Source: Myxococcales bacterium
GTDB taxonomy: Bacteria; Myxococcota_A; UBA9042; PHBI01; JAAZYN01
Length of the DNA: 9,900 bases
NCBI GenBank assembly: GCA_014239625.1
Contig: JAAZYN010000084.1
Location: 1-9,900, forward strand
Direction: 5' to 3'
Below are positions 1-5,926 of this stretch, one piece after another. How positions within the stretch are numbered: position 1 is the stretch's first letter; every line of letters starts with the position of its first letter. A model generated the notes under the pieces. The model did not search any database, was not told the DNA's origin, and saw only the letters and a list, made by a program, of their open reading frames with translations. Both the position numbers and the translations under genes were made by a program.

Positions 1-122
1 CCGACCCGCGCCGTGAGCGCCGCCACCGCCAATAGAGCCGCCGCGGCGAGGGCCACTGGCGGGTGTACACCCACCATGGCGCCCCAGAGCGAACCGGCGA
101 TGATCGAGAGAGCGATGGTCAC
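1..122 (-). CDS. N-terminal fragment of a hydrophobic membrane protein, possibly ComEC/Rec2-like (runs off the left edge)
   Basis: A minus-strand frame stays open from a GTG at 120-122 to the left edge, giving about 40 residues. They are almost entirely hydrophobic: TIALSIIAGSLWGAMVG, a short HPP turn, then an Ala/Leu/Val-rich stretch ending in TARV. This looks like two closely spaced membrane helices. The pattern resembles the N-terminus of ComEC/Rec2 DNA-uptake channels, but too little is visible to assign a family. Codons have G or C at most third positions, as in the neighbouring genes. The start is uncertain. A TTG at 147-149 is in frame, and the frame is open upstream to a stop at 258-260. 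No Shine-Dalgarno sequence precedes either candidate. The gene lies 211 bp downstream of the transglycosylase gene on the same strand. Confidence 0.4.
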   Translation of the reverse strand, partial: MTIALSIIAGSLWGAMVGVHPPVALAAAALLAVAALTARV

Positions 123-145
123 ACTATCGTAATGGCGGGCCGCGG

Positions 146-169
146 CCAAAGTGTCGCACGAAACTTTGG
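146..169. repeat. 7-bp inverted repeat upstream of the left-edge gene
   Basis: CCAAAGT at 146-152 and ACTTTGG at 163-169 are perfect inverted copies separated by 10 bases. A further TTTGG at 171-175 could pair alternatively with the left arm. The repeat lies 24-47 bp upstream of the GTG at 120-122. It could be an operator or a leader hairpin for that gene. No T-run follows it in either direction, so a classical intrinsic terminator is unlikely. The rest of 123-333 holds no gene I can support. Confidence 0.35.
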
Positions 170-200
170 ATTTGGCTGAACGGAGCGCTCCTCCGCCCCC

Positions 201-310
201 GGTCCCAGTGGTCGTGGCCGCTGTCTGGCGACCGAGCGCGCGGCGCCACCGAGCCTGTCACCCCGTTCATTCCAGTCGCCGGCGACAGCCCTGCTTGGTC
301 CCGGTGGTCG
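201..310. repeat. Pair of 14-bp near-identical direct repeats in the intergenic region
   Basis: GGTCCCAGTGGTCG at 201-214 recurs at 297-310 with one mismatch (A207 against G303), a period of 96 bp. A perfect 12-bp palindrome, GTCGCCGGCGAC, lies between them at 275-286. All fall downstream of the transglycosylase stop codon and upstream of the left-edge gene. They may be binding sites or decayed repeat DNA. No function can be read from the sequence. Confidence 0.35.
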
Positions 311-333
311 CCAGGGAGCGCAGGCGCCCCTGT

Positions 334-2808
334 CTACCTCGACTTACGCTTTTGTTTCGGAGCCTTCTGCTTCACCGGCCGGGGCGCCGAGAGGTCCAGC
401 CGCAGCGCGCGGCCGTGGTACAGCCAAGAGTACCGGGCGAGACTCCGAGTCACGCGAATCGCGTAGCCTCGAGCTTCGTCGTAGGGGATATGCTCGACGA
501 AGGCATCGAGCGGGAGCGCTCCCATCGGCGACTTCCGCCACGAATTTACGGCGCCTCCGCCGGCGTTGTATCCCGGGCTCGCCAATGGGATCCGGCCGAA
601 CTTCGCCAGCAACCCGGCCAGATAGCGACTGCCGAGCCGCACCGAGATCTCTGGATCGAACAGCGCGCTGCGCGATACCGCTATGCCCTCTTTGCGGGCA
701 AGCGCCTTGGCCGTGGGCAAGATGATCTGCATGGCGCCATAAGCGTTTGCCCAGCTGACGGCGCCGGCGTTGAAGTTGGACTCTTCGCGCATGATCGACC
801 AGAGCCAGTGCGGATCTATCTTGCGCACCTTCGCCCACTTTCGGACGGATTTGGAGAAAGGCCTTGGGTGAGCCAGTTTCCACAGCGGGGTCGCCGGCGA
901 TCCTGGGGCTGGCCACCACGCGCCGAAGACGGGCTCCTCCCGACGGGCGATCACCGTCGCGGCCGTATGCGATCCCGCCGCGTCGAGCACCCAGGCTCGC
1001 GCCCACGGCGCCGCCGCCCCCTCCGACCCGGCGATCGCCACGAGCTCTCGGCGCGCCGTGCGTCGCAGCCCCATCCTCAGGAACTCCACCGCGCGACGGA
1101 AGGCCGGGTGCGCGTCGAACCACTCCTTGTCAGCGAGCAGCAGGTCCGGCGCCCGGGGATCGGCGAGAGCCTTGTCCGACTGAGCCTCAATGAACCTCTT
1201 CGCGCGGGTCGATGAATGAGCGTGGAGGCGCGAATACGCCAGGACGGCGTACCAACTGAAGGGATAACTGGCGATGACCGTTTGGAACTGGCCATTCGCC
1301 TCATCCGCCTTGCCCCGCTTCTGCAAGATTCGGCCATACCAGTAGCCGACGCGACCTTCGGCGCGAAAATGGCTCTCACGTCCCATCTCCTCGACCAGCT
1401 TGGCGGCCACGCCCTCGGCGACCTCCCAGCGGCCCCCTTTGATGTGCGGCCAGAGCAGCTGCCAGGCCGCTTCGTCGGCTTTGTCTCCCTCGGGCCAGCG
1501 CGTGAGCATCGTCTTGAGGACCCGGTCAGCCGCGGCGTCGTCGCCCTCGGCGCGATGCCCCAGCGCGATCATCAGCGCGGCGTCATCCGCTGTGGTGCGG
1601 TCGCCAAACTCGTCGATGTGGAGCCGCAGCACACGACGCGACTCCCCGTATTGCCTCGCCTTGAAACGGTTCTTACCGCCGGCAAAGGTGGCCCAGTAGC
1701 GCGCGTCGCCGGTGCACCCGAGGGCGCGGCGATGAAAGCGCCAGGCGGCGCCGCGGCGCTTCATCTTGTCGTTTGTTCGGCCCAGCATCATCAGCGCCTC
1801 GCACCGCGGCTCCGAGAACCGAGGGTGCCCGTCGGCCGCGGCCTTCAGGTGCTTGAGCGCGTCGCGATGGAAGTGATGGTCGAAGAGCGCGCGACCCAAG
1901 CGCAGGCTCTCACCGGGCGTCAGCTTAGCTGCCCCCCCGAGCGCCTTGAGCGCCCTGCGCCCACTGCGGGTGTCGGTGAAGTGCTCCACCAAGAGCATCC
2001 GAATGTCTTTGACGCGCGAGTGATTCTTGGCCGCCGTGGCGTCGCCGAGCATGCGGTTGTAGATGTCCATCCGATTGACCGGCGCGTCCATGACCCGGAG
2101 CTTGCGTAACAAGGGCAGCGCTGAGGTCGCGTTGGCCTCGGCGACGTCGAGAGCGATCAGCGCAGCTCGCCCTCGCAGCACACCCCATCGCTGGGCGTGC
2201 TGGTCGAGCAGTCGGGTGGCTTGGTCGTATCGCTTGGCCTTGAGATGGCACGAGGCCGCAAAGAAACGAGCATAGGCGGCCATCAACGGCCAACGGGCGG
2301 CCAGGTTCGACAGGTTTGTCGAGGTGTCCTCGCAATCGCCCGCGTCATGGCGTGCCAGGAGAGCCATGAACCGGGCCGGGAGCTTGCGCGGGTCGTCGTC
2401 GTGGGCTCCGGCGGCGAACGCCTCGAAGTCCAGCGCCGCCTGCAGGTTGGCCCCGGACTGAAAACGTCTGGCCGCCCTCGCGAGCGTTGGCGTGCCAAAG
2501 TACTCGAAGGGGGCGAGCTGAGGGAGCCGTTTGACCGCGTCGGTCGCCGGTGGCCACGCCGCGCGCTCCTTCGCGGTAGGCGCCCGGCTGTGGGTGATCG
2601 GCTGCCGGGCGCCCGGCGGCGCGTCGACGGCACCGCCGGTCGGCGCGGGCGGAGACGCGTCGGCGGTCTCGTCTTGCATCGACGACGCCGAGTCGCGCTG
2701 AGTGACAGGCTGCTCTGTCGGCCCGTCGGGGGGCTCGCCGCAGCCGGACGCGGCGGCGAACACAGCGCAATACAACAGGCATGGTAACAAACGCATAGGC
2801 ATCGGCAT
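334..2808 (-). CDS. Slt-type lytic transglycosylase lipoprotein with helical-repeat N-terminal region
   Basis: This enzyme should cleave the MurNAc-GlcNAc bond of peptidoglycan, forming 1,6-anhydromuramic ends. Taking ATG 2806-2808 as the start gives 824 residues. Residues 1-23 are a lipoprotein signal ending AAASGC, with Cys23 lipidated. A Pro/Ala/Thr-rich linker follows to about residue 80. Residues from about 100 to 630 form TPR-like helical repeats, as in the Slt70 ring. The C-terminal SLT domain (about 652-800) has MREESNFN with catalytic Glu676, GAMQ at 691-694, YNAGGGAVNSW at 747-757 and HIPYDEARGYAIRV from 773. The tail is Lys/Arg-rich. ATGs at 2800-2802 and 2794-2796 are alternative starts that keep the signal peptide. 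A 22-residue upstream extension (to 2874) would disrupt it and is rejected. No clear ribosome binding site is seen. The gene starts 91 bp after the acyltransferase gene and may be cotranscribed with it. Confidence 0.9.
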   Translation of the reverse strand: MPMPMRLLPCLLYCAVFAAASGCGEPPDGPTEQPVTQRDSASSMQDETADASPPAPTGGAVDAPPGARQPITHSRAPTAKERAAWPPATDAVKRLPQLAPFEYFGTPTLARAARRFQSGANLQAALDFEAFAAGAHDDDPRKLPARFMALLARHDAGDCEDTSTNLSNLAARWPLMAAYARFFAASCHLKAKRYDQATRLLDQHAQRWGVLRGRAALIALDVAEANATSALPLLRKLRVMDAPVNRMDIYNRMLGDATAAKNHSRVKDIRMLLVEHFTDTRSGRRALKALGGAAKLTPGESLRLGRALFDHHFHRDALKHLKAAADGHPRFSEPRCEALMMLGRTNDKMKRRGAAWRFHRRALGCTGDARYWATFAGGKNRFKARQYGESRRVLRLHIDEFGDRTTADDAALMIALGHRAEGDDAAADRVLKTMLTRWPEGDKADEAAWQLLWPHIKGGRWEVAEGVAAKLVEEMGRESHFRAEGRVGYWYGRILQKRGKADEANGQFQTVIASYPFSWYAVLAYSRLHAHSSTRAKRFIEAQSDKALADPRAPDLLLADKEWFDAHPAFRRAVEFLRMGLRRTARRELVAIAGSEGAAAPWARAWVLDAAGSHTAATVIARREEPVFGAWWPAPGSPATPLWKLAHPRPFSKSVRKWAKVRKIDPHWLWSIMREESNFNAGAVSWANAYGAMQIILPTAKALARKEGIAVSRSALFDPEISVRLGSRYLAGLLAKFGRIPLASPGYNAGGGAVNSWRKSPMGALPLDAFVEHIPYDEARGYAIRVTRSLARYSWLYHGRALRLDLSAPRPVKQKAPKQKRKSR

Positions 2809-2847
2809 CACGGGTCGGCACGGGAGGCCTGGCGGCCGATCAGCGCA

Positions 2848-2861
2848 ACGCCGATCGGCGT
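2848..2861. promoter_or_regulatory. 14-bp perfect palindrome between the acyltransferase and transglycosylase genes
   Basis: ACGCCGATCGGCGT is exactly self-complementary. It sits 40-53 bp upstream of the transglycosylase ATG and 39 bp beyond the acyltransferase stop. A related GCCGATCAGC lies beside it at 2835-2844, so the half-site is partly repeated. It could be a repressor operator or a weak hairpin terminator. No T-run follows on the minus strand, which favours an operator or mRNA structure. Confidence 0.35.
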
Positions 2862-2899
2862 GCCCTTGTTCCACGAATACGACCGCTGACGCACCCGTG

Positions 2900-3802
2900 T
2901 CACCCTTCCGCGCCGTCGGACGGGGCGGCCAGGGCCAACGTCTCGCCTTCGGCGGGACCCGGCAGCGTTGACTCGGGGATGGGTCCGAAGTGCTTCTCAG
3001 GCTCCGCGAAGGCCTCCTTGAGGACCTTCGAGATGACGGCCGCGTGGAACCCGTCGATGAACCGATGGTCGAAGGTCGCGTTCACTGTCATGCGCTTTCG
3101 GATGACGATCTCGCCGTCGTCCGGCACGACCACGTCCTTGACGGCGCCTACCGCGAGCAGAATCGGAACGCGCGAGTATGGCACCAGCGGGACGTAGCCG
3201 ACGTCCAGGCCCAGCGAGCCGATGTTGGTCACCATGACCGAGCCGAATGGATCCTTTGGGAGGCCGGGCAGCGCCCAGTTCATGGTGTAGCTCAGCCAGG
3301 AGATGAAGCGCAGCAGCGGCCCCATCAACCAGAAGGGCACATGCTTGAACGAGTTCCGGGTCTTCTCCAGGGCGGCGTCTTTACGGCTTCGTACCCTGTC
3401 GACCTTCTCTCGGAACTCGACGACGATGGTGCTGAGGTCCTTTTGGTCGCAGTCCTCGACGGTGGCGCCCGACAGGTCGGCCTTACCCTCGCCGCCGTCG
3501 GTCATGACCACCTGAAAGAAGACGTTGATCCGCTTTCGCAGGTAGATGCGGTGAAAACGCAGGATGGCGTTCGCGTCCGGCATCCGCTCCAGCGCCAACG
3601 CTGCCGCTTTGGCCATCATGTGGGAGACCGTCAGGCGCAGGCCGGTGGCCGCTCGAAACCGTTCGATATACGCCATCGCGGCGTCCATCGGGACCTCGAG
3701 GGTCCCGTATACGGACGGATCGTAGGTCGTCTTCCACGTCCCGATGGCGATCTTGCGGAACGCCGAGACGTCTCTCTTCTTGTCGAGCTCGAGGTGTGCC
3801 AT
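2900..3802 (-). CDS. Stand-alone 2-oxoacid dehydrogenase E2-type (CAT-fold) acyltransferase domain protein
   Basis: The 300-residue product carries only the catalytic acyltransferase fold of E2 subunits and chloramphenicol acetyltransferase. The active-site motif NATFDHRFIDG spans residues 241-251, with catalytic His246 and the partner Asp250. The upstream TNIGSLG at 192-198 matches the SNLG-type motif of E2 enzymes. The lipoyl domain (DKA-type lysine loop) and the peripheral-subunit-binding domain of true E2 proteins are both absent. No E1, E3 or lipoate genes are adjacent. Residues about 150-182 are an aromatic, hydrophobic insert before the SNLG-like strand, which may be amphipathic or membrane-associated. 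The C-terminal 25 residues are low-complexity Pro/Ala/Gly/Glu. Proteins of this kind are usually annotated as 'E2 subunit' but probably transfer an acyl group from CoA to an unknown acceptor. The start is ATG 3800-3802, with no strong ribosome binding site. Confidence 0.82.
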   Translation of the reverse strand: MAHLELDKKRDVSAFRKIAIGTWKTTYDPSVYGTLEVPMDAAMAYIERFRAATGLRLTVSHMMAKAAALALERMPDANAILRFHRIYLRKRINVFFQVVMTDGGEGKADLSGATVEDCDQKDLSTIVVEFREKVDRVRSRKDAALEKTRNSFKHVPFWLMGPLLRFISWLSYTMNWALPGLPKDPFGSVMVTNIGSLGLDVGYVPLVPYSRVPILLAVGAVKDVVVPDDGEIVIRKRMTVNATFDHRFIDGFHAAVISKVLKEAFAEPEKHFGPIPESTLPGPAEGETLALAAPSDGAEG

Positions 3803-3853
3803 TGGCAGACGCTACCATGACCGGTTCGGTCGTGCCCCTCATGGCTCCAGCGC

Positions 3854-3889
3854 TGACCGAGGGCCTCCTCTCGGTCACGACTCTCGGTC
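3854..3889. promoter_or_regulatory. Inverted and direct CTCGGTC repeats upstream of the acyltransferase gene
   Basis: TGACCGAG at 3854-3861 pairs perfectly with CTCGGTCA at 3870-3877 across an 8-base loop. CTCTCGGTC occurs twice as direct copies, at 3868-3876 and 3881-3889, a 13-bp period. A smaller GACCG-GTT-CGGTC hairpin lies at 3819-3831. All sit in the 100 bp between the PLD gene's stop and the acyltransferase start, on the same strand. They could terminate PLD transcription (without a T-run) or be operator sites for the acyltransferase gene. Confidence 0.35.
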
Positions 3890-3902
3890 CAGCCCGAGCG
3901 CC

Positions 3903-5675
3903 TCAGCGCGGGCACACCTTGTGGGCCGACGGGTTCTTTCGCCACTCCTCGTCGTCGACCTGCGGGCAGTGCTCACGAATCGCGCTCTTGAGCGCCGAGA
4001 CCTGGGCGCTGTCGAGGGCCATGGATGGGAAGACGATCCAGAAGTCCTCAGTCCCATTGAGGATCTCATCCATCTTCGCCTCGTACAGGCCCTCGCTTCG
4101 ACCCGTGTCCCACATCGCCAGGAAGTTCGCGGCGAAGGAGGCGATGAGCTCCGGAAACACCTGGCCATCGTAGATGGCACAGTTCTCGATGGTGTTGTGC
4201 TCAGCGTTGTCGCTGTAGTTGTAGCTTCCGGTGGCCAGCCACCGACCGTCCACGAGCATGTACTTGTGGTGCATCTGCACCGCGTAGGTGTAGTCCCAGC
4301 GGTAGCTGTAATACTTGTAGCGAAGGTCGACGCCCGGGTGCTGATGCATGGCCTGGCCAAATTTGAACCCCACGTCGAGACACTTCTGCGTCTTCGACTC
4401 ACTCGCAGCGGCTGCCGACAGGCACTCGAGCAGGTCGTGCTCCTGCTTGGCGTGGAGCCACTCGGAGGTGTACTCTTGGCCGTCGAGATACACTCGCACG
4501 TCCAGGCTCGGGTTGCGCTCGGCGGCCGCCATGACCGCCTCGGCGATGGGGCGGCTGCGCAGATGCCCCGAAGCGATCCAGATGCTCTGCTCGGCGCTCT
4601 CGATCAGGTTGACGAGGCGGTCGGAGACCGTGTTGAGCCCGGCGATGACGCCGAAGGTGTTTCCGTAGGTGCTGGACACGTAGGTCTTCATGTTGTGGCT
4701 GGTGAACACGACGTCGGCCCCGCCGTGGGTCGGGATCATCGCCTCGGTGATGGCTAGCGTCTCGCGGTAGCTCAGGCTCTCGTTGTAGACGAGGTCCCGG
4801 CTGTTGGCCCACAGGTGATTGAACTCCTGTTGGAACATCAGGTTGAGGCGTTCGTTGCCGTAATGGAACACGGTGTTCTCGTCGTACTTGGTGCCGGCAC
4901 TGTAGCTCCAGTTGCCGCTGCCGCTGACCAGGATGGCGCTGGCGGCCTCCGCTACGGTCTGCTGCGGACCGTCGATGATGGCGAACTTGTGGTGCATGAT
5001 CTTGTTGACGTAGCGGACATCGACGCCCATGGACTCCAGCCTTGCCGACCGGGAACCCTCGAGGTTCGACTTGTCCGACAGCGCCGAGTTGAAGATGAGT
5101 CGAACGACCACCCCGCGATCGACCGCCCTCTCGAGCGCCTCCATCAGGCCGCCGTCGCCGAAGCTGTACATCGCGATGTCGATGCTGTGCTGGGTGTCGT
5201 CGATCAGCCCCTGCAGCTCGCCCAGGTGCGAGTGCCAGTACTCTCGCGGCGAGAACACCACCTCCAGCTCCGAGGAGGTGGCCGCGCAGCTCTCCGCCAC
5301 CGCGCGTTGCAGCTGCTCGAGGGCCTTGGGGCCAACGTAGTACACGTCATCGAGCTGCCGCAGGGTCGTAAAGACCACGTCATCGGTGGTGCCGGGCTGC
5401 CCATCCGCCCCGTCCCGGGTGGCGATGATGTTCGTGGCGGCGCGGCTGTGTACGCCGGCCATCTTGAGAGCGTGCGCCGTCATCGCCGGGTCGTTTACCC
5501 AGGTGAGCACCGTCGCCAGCTCGCAATCGCTCAAGCCGCCGTCCGCTTTCGCCGACAGGGCGACGGCGAACTTGCCGTCGGAGCTCTCCAGATCCTGATC
5601 AAGGGCACCCGCGCCGCAAGCGGCGACGACGAGCGGCAGGAACCCAATCGCGAGCGTCGAGCGGAAGGTTCGCAT
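3903..5675 (-). CDS. Secreted lipoprotein with HhH-like region and two phospholipase D/nuclease (HKD) domains
   Basis: A 590-residue PLD-superfamily protein, which would cleave or transfer phosphodiesters through a phosphohistidine intermediate. The signal peptide ends LVVAAC, giving lipid-modified Cys20. Residues about 50-130 are helical, with RDGADG at 87-92 and TTLRQLDDVYYVGPKALEQL at 103-122, like a helix-hairpin-helix. HKD1 is MHHKFAIIDG (His228, Lys230, Asp235) followed by SGSGNWS at 251-257. HKD2 is MHHKYMLVDG (His469, Lys471, Asp476) followed by TGSYNYS at 482-488. Both sites appear intact, so one active centre between the two halves is expected. Seven further cysteines (51, 130, 418, 432, 499, 570, 588) suggest disulfides outside the cytoplasm. 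The start ATG at 5673-5675 has a good AGGAG six bases upstream. The substrate, lipid or nucleic acid, cannot be told; the HhH-like region leans towards DNA. It is monocistronic by spacing and probably sigma-54 dependent. Confidence 0.87.
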   Translation of the reverse strand: MRTFRSTLAIGFLPLVVAACGAGALDQDLESSDGKFAVALSAKADGGLSDCELATVLTWVNDPAMTAHALKMAGVHSRAATNIIATRDGADGQPGTTDDVVFTTLRQLDDVYYVGPKALEQLQRAVAESCAATSSELEVVFSPREYWHSHLGELQGLIDDTQHSIDIAMYSFGDGGLMEALERAVDRGVVVRLIFNSALSDKSNLEGSRSARLESMGVDVRYVNKIMHHKFAIIDGPQQTVAEAASAILVSGSGNWSYSAGTKYDENTVFHYGNERLNLMFQQEFNHLWANSRDLVYNESLSYRETLAITEAMIPTHGGADVVFTSHNMKTYVSSTYGNTFGVIAGLNTVSDRLVNLIESAEQSIWIASGHLRSRPIAEAVMAAAERNPSLDVRVYLDGQEYTSEWLHAKQEHDLLECLSAAAASESKTQKCLDVGFKFGQAMHQHPGVDLRYKYYSYRWDYTYAVQMHHKYMLVDGRWLATGSYNYSDNAEHNTIENCAIYDGQVFPELIASFAANFLAMWDTGRSEGLYEAKMDEILNGTEDFWIVFPSMALDSAQVSALKSAIREHCPQVDDEEWRKNPSAHKVCPR

Positions 5676-5681
5676 GACAAG

Positions 5682-5686
5682 CTCCT
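5682..5686 (-). promoter_or_regulatory. Shine-Dalgarno AGGAG of the PLD lipoprotein gene
   Basis: AGGAG on the minus strand lies six bases before ATG 5673-5675. It fixes the start, which also gives a well-formed lipoprotein signal peptide. Confidence 0.75.
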
Positions 5687-5706
5687 GATTGGTGTGGGGT
5701 TGAAGG

Positions 5707-5723
5707 CGCCACGTTGAGTGGCG
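5707..5723 (-). promoter_or_regulatory. Stem-loop in the PLD gene leader
   Basis: CGCCAC at 5707-5712 and GTGGCG at 5718-5723 form a perfect 6-bp stem with a 5-base loop. If transcription starts near 5725, as the -24/-12 element predicts, this hairpin begins about three bases into the mRNA. A hairpin at the extreme 5' end could protect the transcript from decay. It ends about 20 bases before the ribosome binding site and does not occlude it. Confidence 0.4.
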
Positions 5724-5734
5724 AAGTCTTTACG

Positions 5735-5751
5735 AAGCAATCCGTGTGCCA
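5735..5751 (-). promoter_or_regulatory. Sigma-54 (RpoN) -24/-12 promoter for the PLD lipoprotein gene
   Basis: The minus strand reads TGGCACACGGATTGCTT. It fits the sigma-54 consensus TGGCACG-N4-TTGCW, with a single departure (A for G at the seventh base). The invariant GG (5749-5750) and GC (5737-5738) are separated by exactly 10 bases. The predicted transcription start is near 5725, giving a leader of about 50 bases with a stem-loop and a good AGGAG. No sigma-70-type -35/-10 pair with proper spacing was found nearby. A 69% AT spacer (5753-5787, 24 of 35 bases A or T) lies upstream, suited to DNA bending. Sigma-54 promoters need an AAA+ activator; none is encoded in this window. Confidence 0.7.
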
Positions 5752-5788
5752 GATCGTAACATACTGACAACAAAGACCTAATTATCTG

Positions 5789-5811
5789 CCGGGGGACAGC
5801 TGTCCCCAGCG
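5789..5811. repeat. Palindromic repeat copy 1, perfect 16-bp core
   Basis: The core GGGGACAGCTGTCCCC (5792-5807) is perfectly self-complementary, flanked by CCG on the left and AGCG on the right. The 23-bp unit matches a second unit at 5844-5866 in 20 of 23 positions. Its centre lies about 75 bp upstream of the predicted sigma-54 transcription start. It is also downstream of the glycosylase gene. It may be an activator site, a REP-like element or part of a terminator. No T-run follows. Confidence 0.65.
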
Positions 5812-5843
5812 TCAACCGCTCCATGACGGGCGCGAGGGGAGCT

Positions 5844-5866
5844 CCCGGGGACGACTGTCCCCAGCG
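5844..5866. repeat. Palindromic repeat copy 2, 6-bp arms
   Basis: The core GGGGACGACTGTCCCC (5847-5862) has 6-bp perfect arms around a 4-base centre and ends in the same CTGTCCCCAGCG as copy 1. The two centres are exactly 55 bp apart, close to five helical turns. This copy centres about 130 bp upstream of the predicted sigma-54 start and 60-85 bp beyond the glycosylase stop. A further 10-bp palindrome, GGGAGCTCCC (5837-5846), abuts it. As RNA it could fold and end the importer operon transcript. Confidence 0.6.
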
Positions 5867-5926
5867 CCGCGGCCACCGTCGGCGTCGGAACGCCCGGCCC
5901 TCGGCCTCATCGACACCCAGCGACGT

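Noticed and set aside
151..1215. Plus-strand 354-codon open frame opposite the transglycosylase
   Set aside because: It is antisense to the SLT catalytic domain, is rich in Arg/Pro with no recognisable motif, and is a normal by-product of high GC third positions.
1216..2109. Plus-strand 297-codon open frame
   Set aside because: It is antisense to the helical-repeat region of the transglycosylase, whose minus-strand frame runs unbroken across it and has clear protein features.
2990..3820. Plus-strand 276-codon open frame
   Set aside because: It lies opposite the acyltransferase gene, which has an intact DHRFIDG active site; the plus-strand product has no family-like pattern.
4815..5717. Plus-strand 300-codon open frame opposite the PLD gene
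   Set aside because: The minus strand encodes both conserved HKD1 and the signal peptide here; the plus-strand frame has His/Val/Arg-rich shadow composition.
5753..5787. Sigma-70-type promoter in the AT-rich stretch (TTGTCA on the minus strand)
   Set aside because: No -10-like hexamer lies 16-18 bases downstream of TTGTCA, whereas the -24/-12 element downstream is nearly ideal.
5789..5866. Short two-unit repeat considered as a CRISPR fragment
   Set aside because: Only two units are present, the repeat is highly palindromic and short, there is no leader, no further units and no cas gene.
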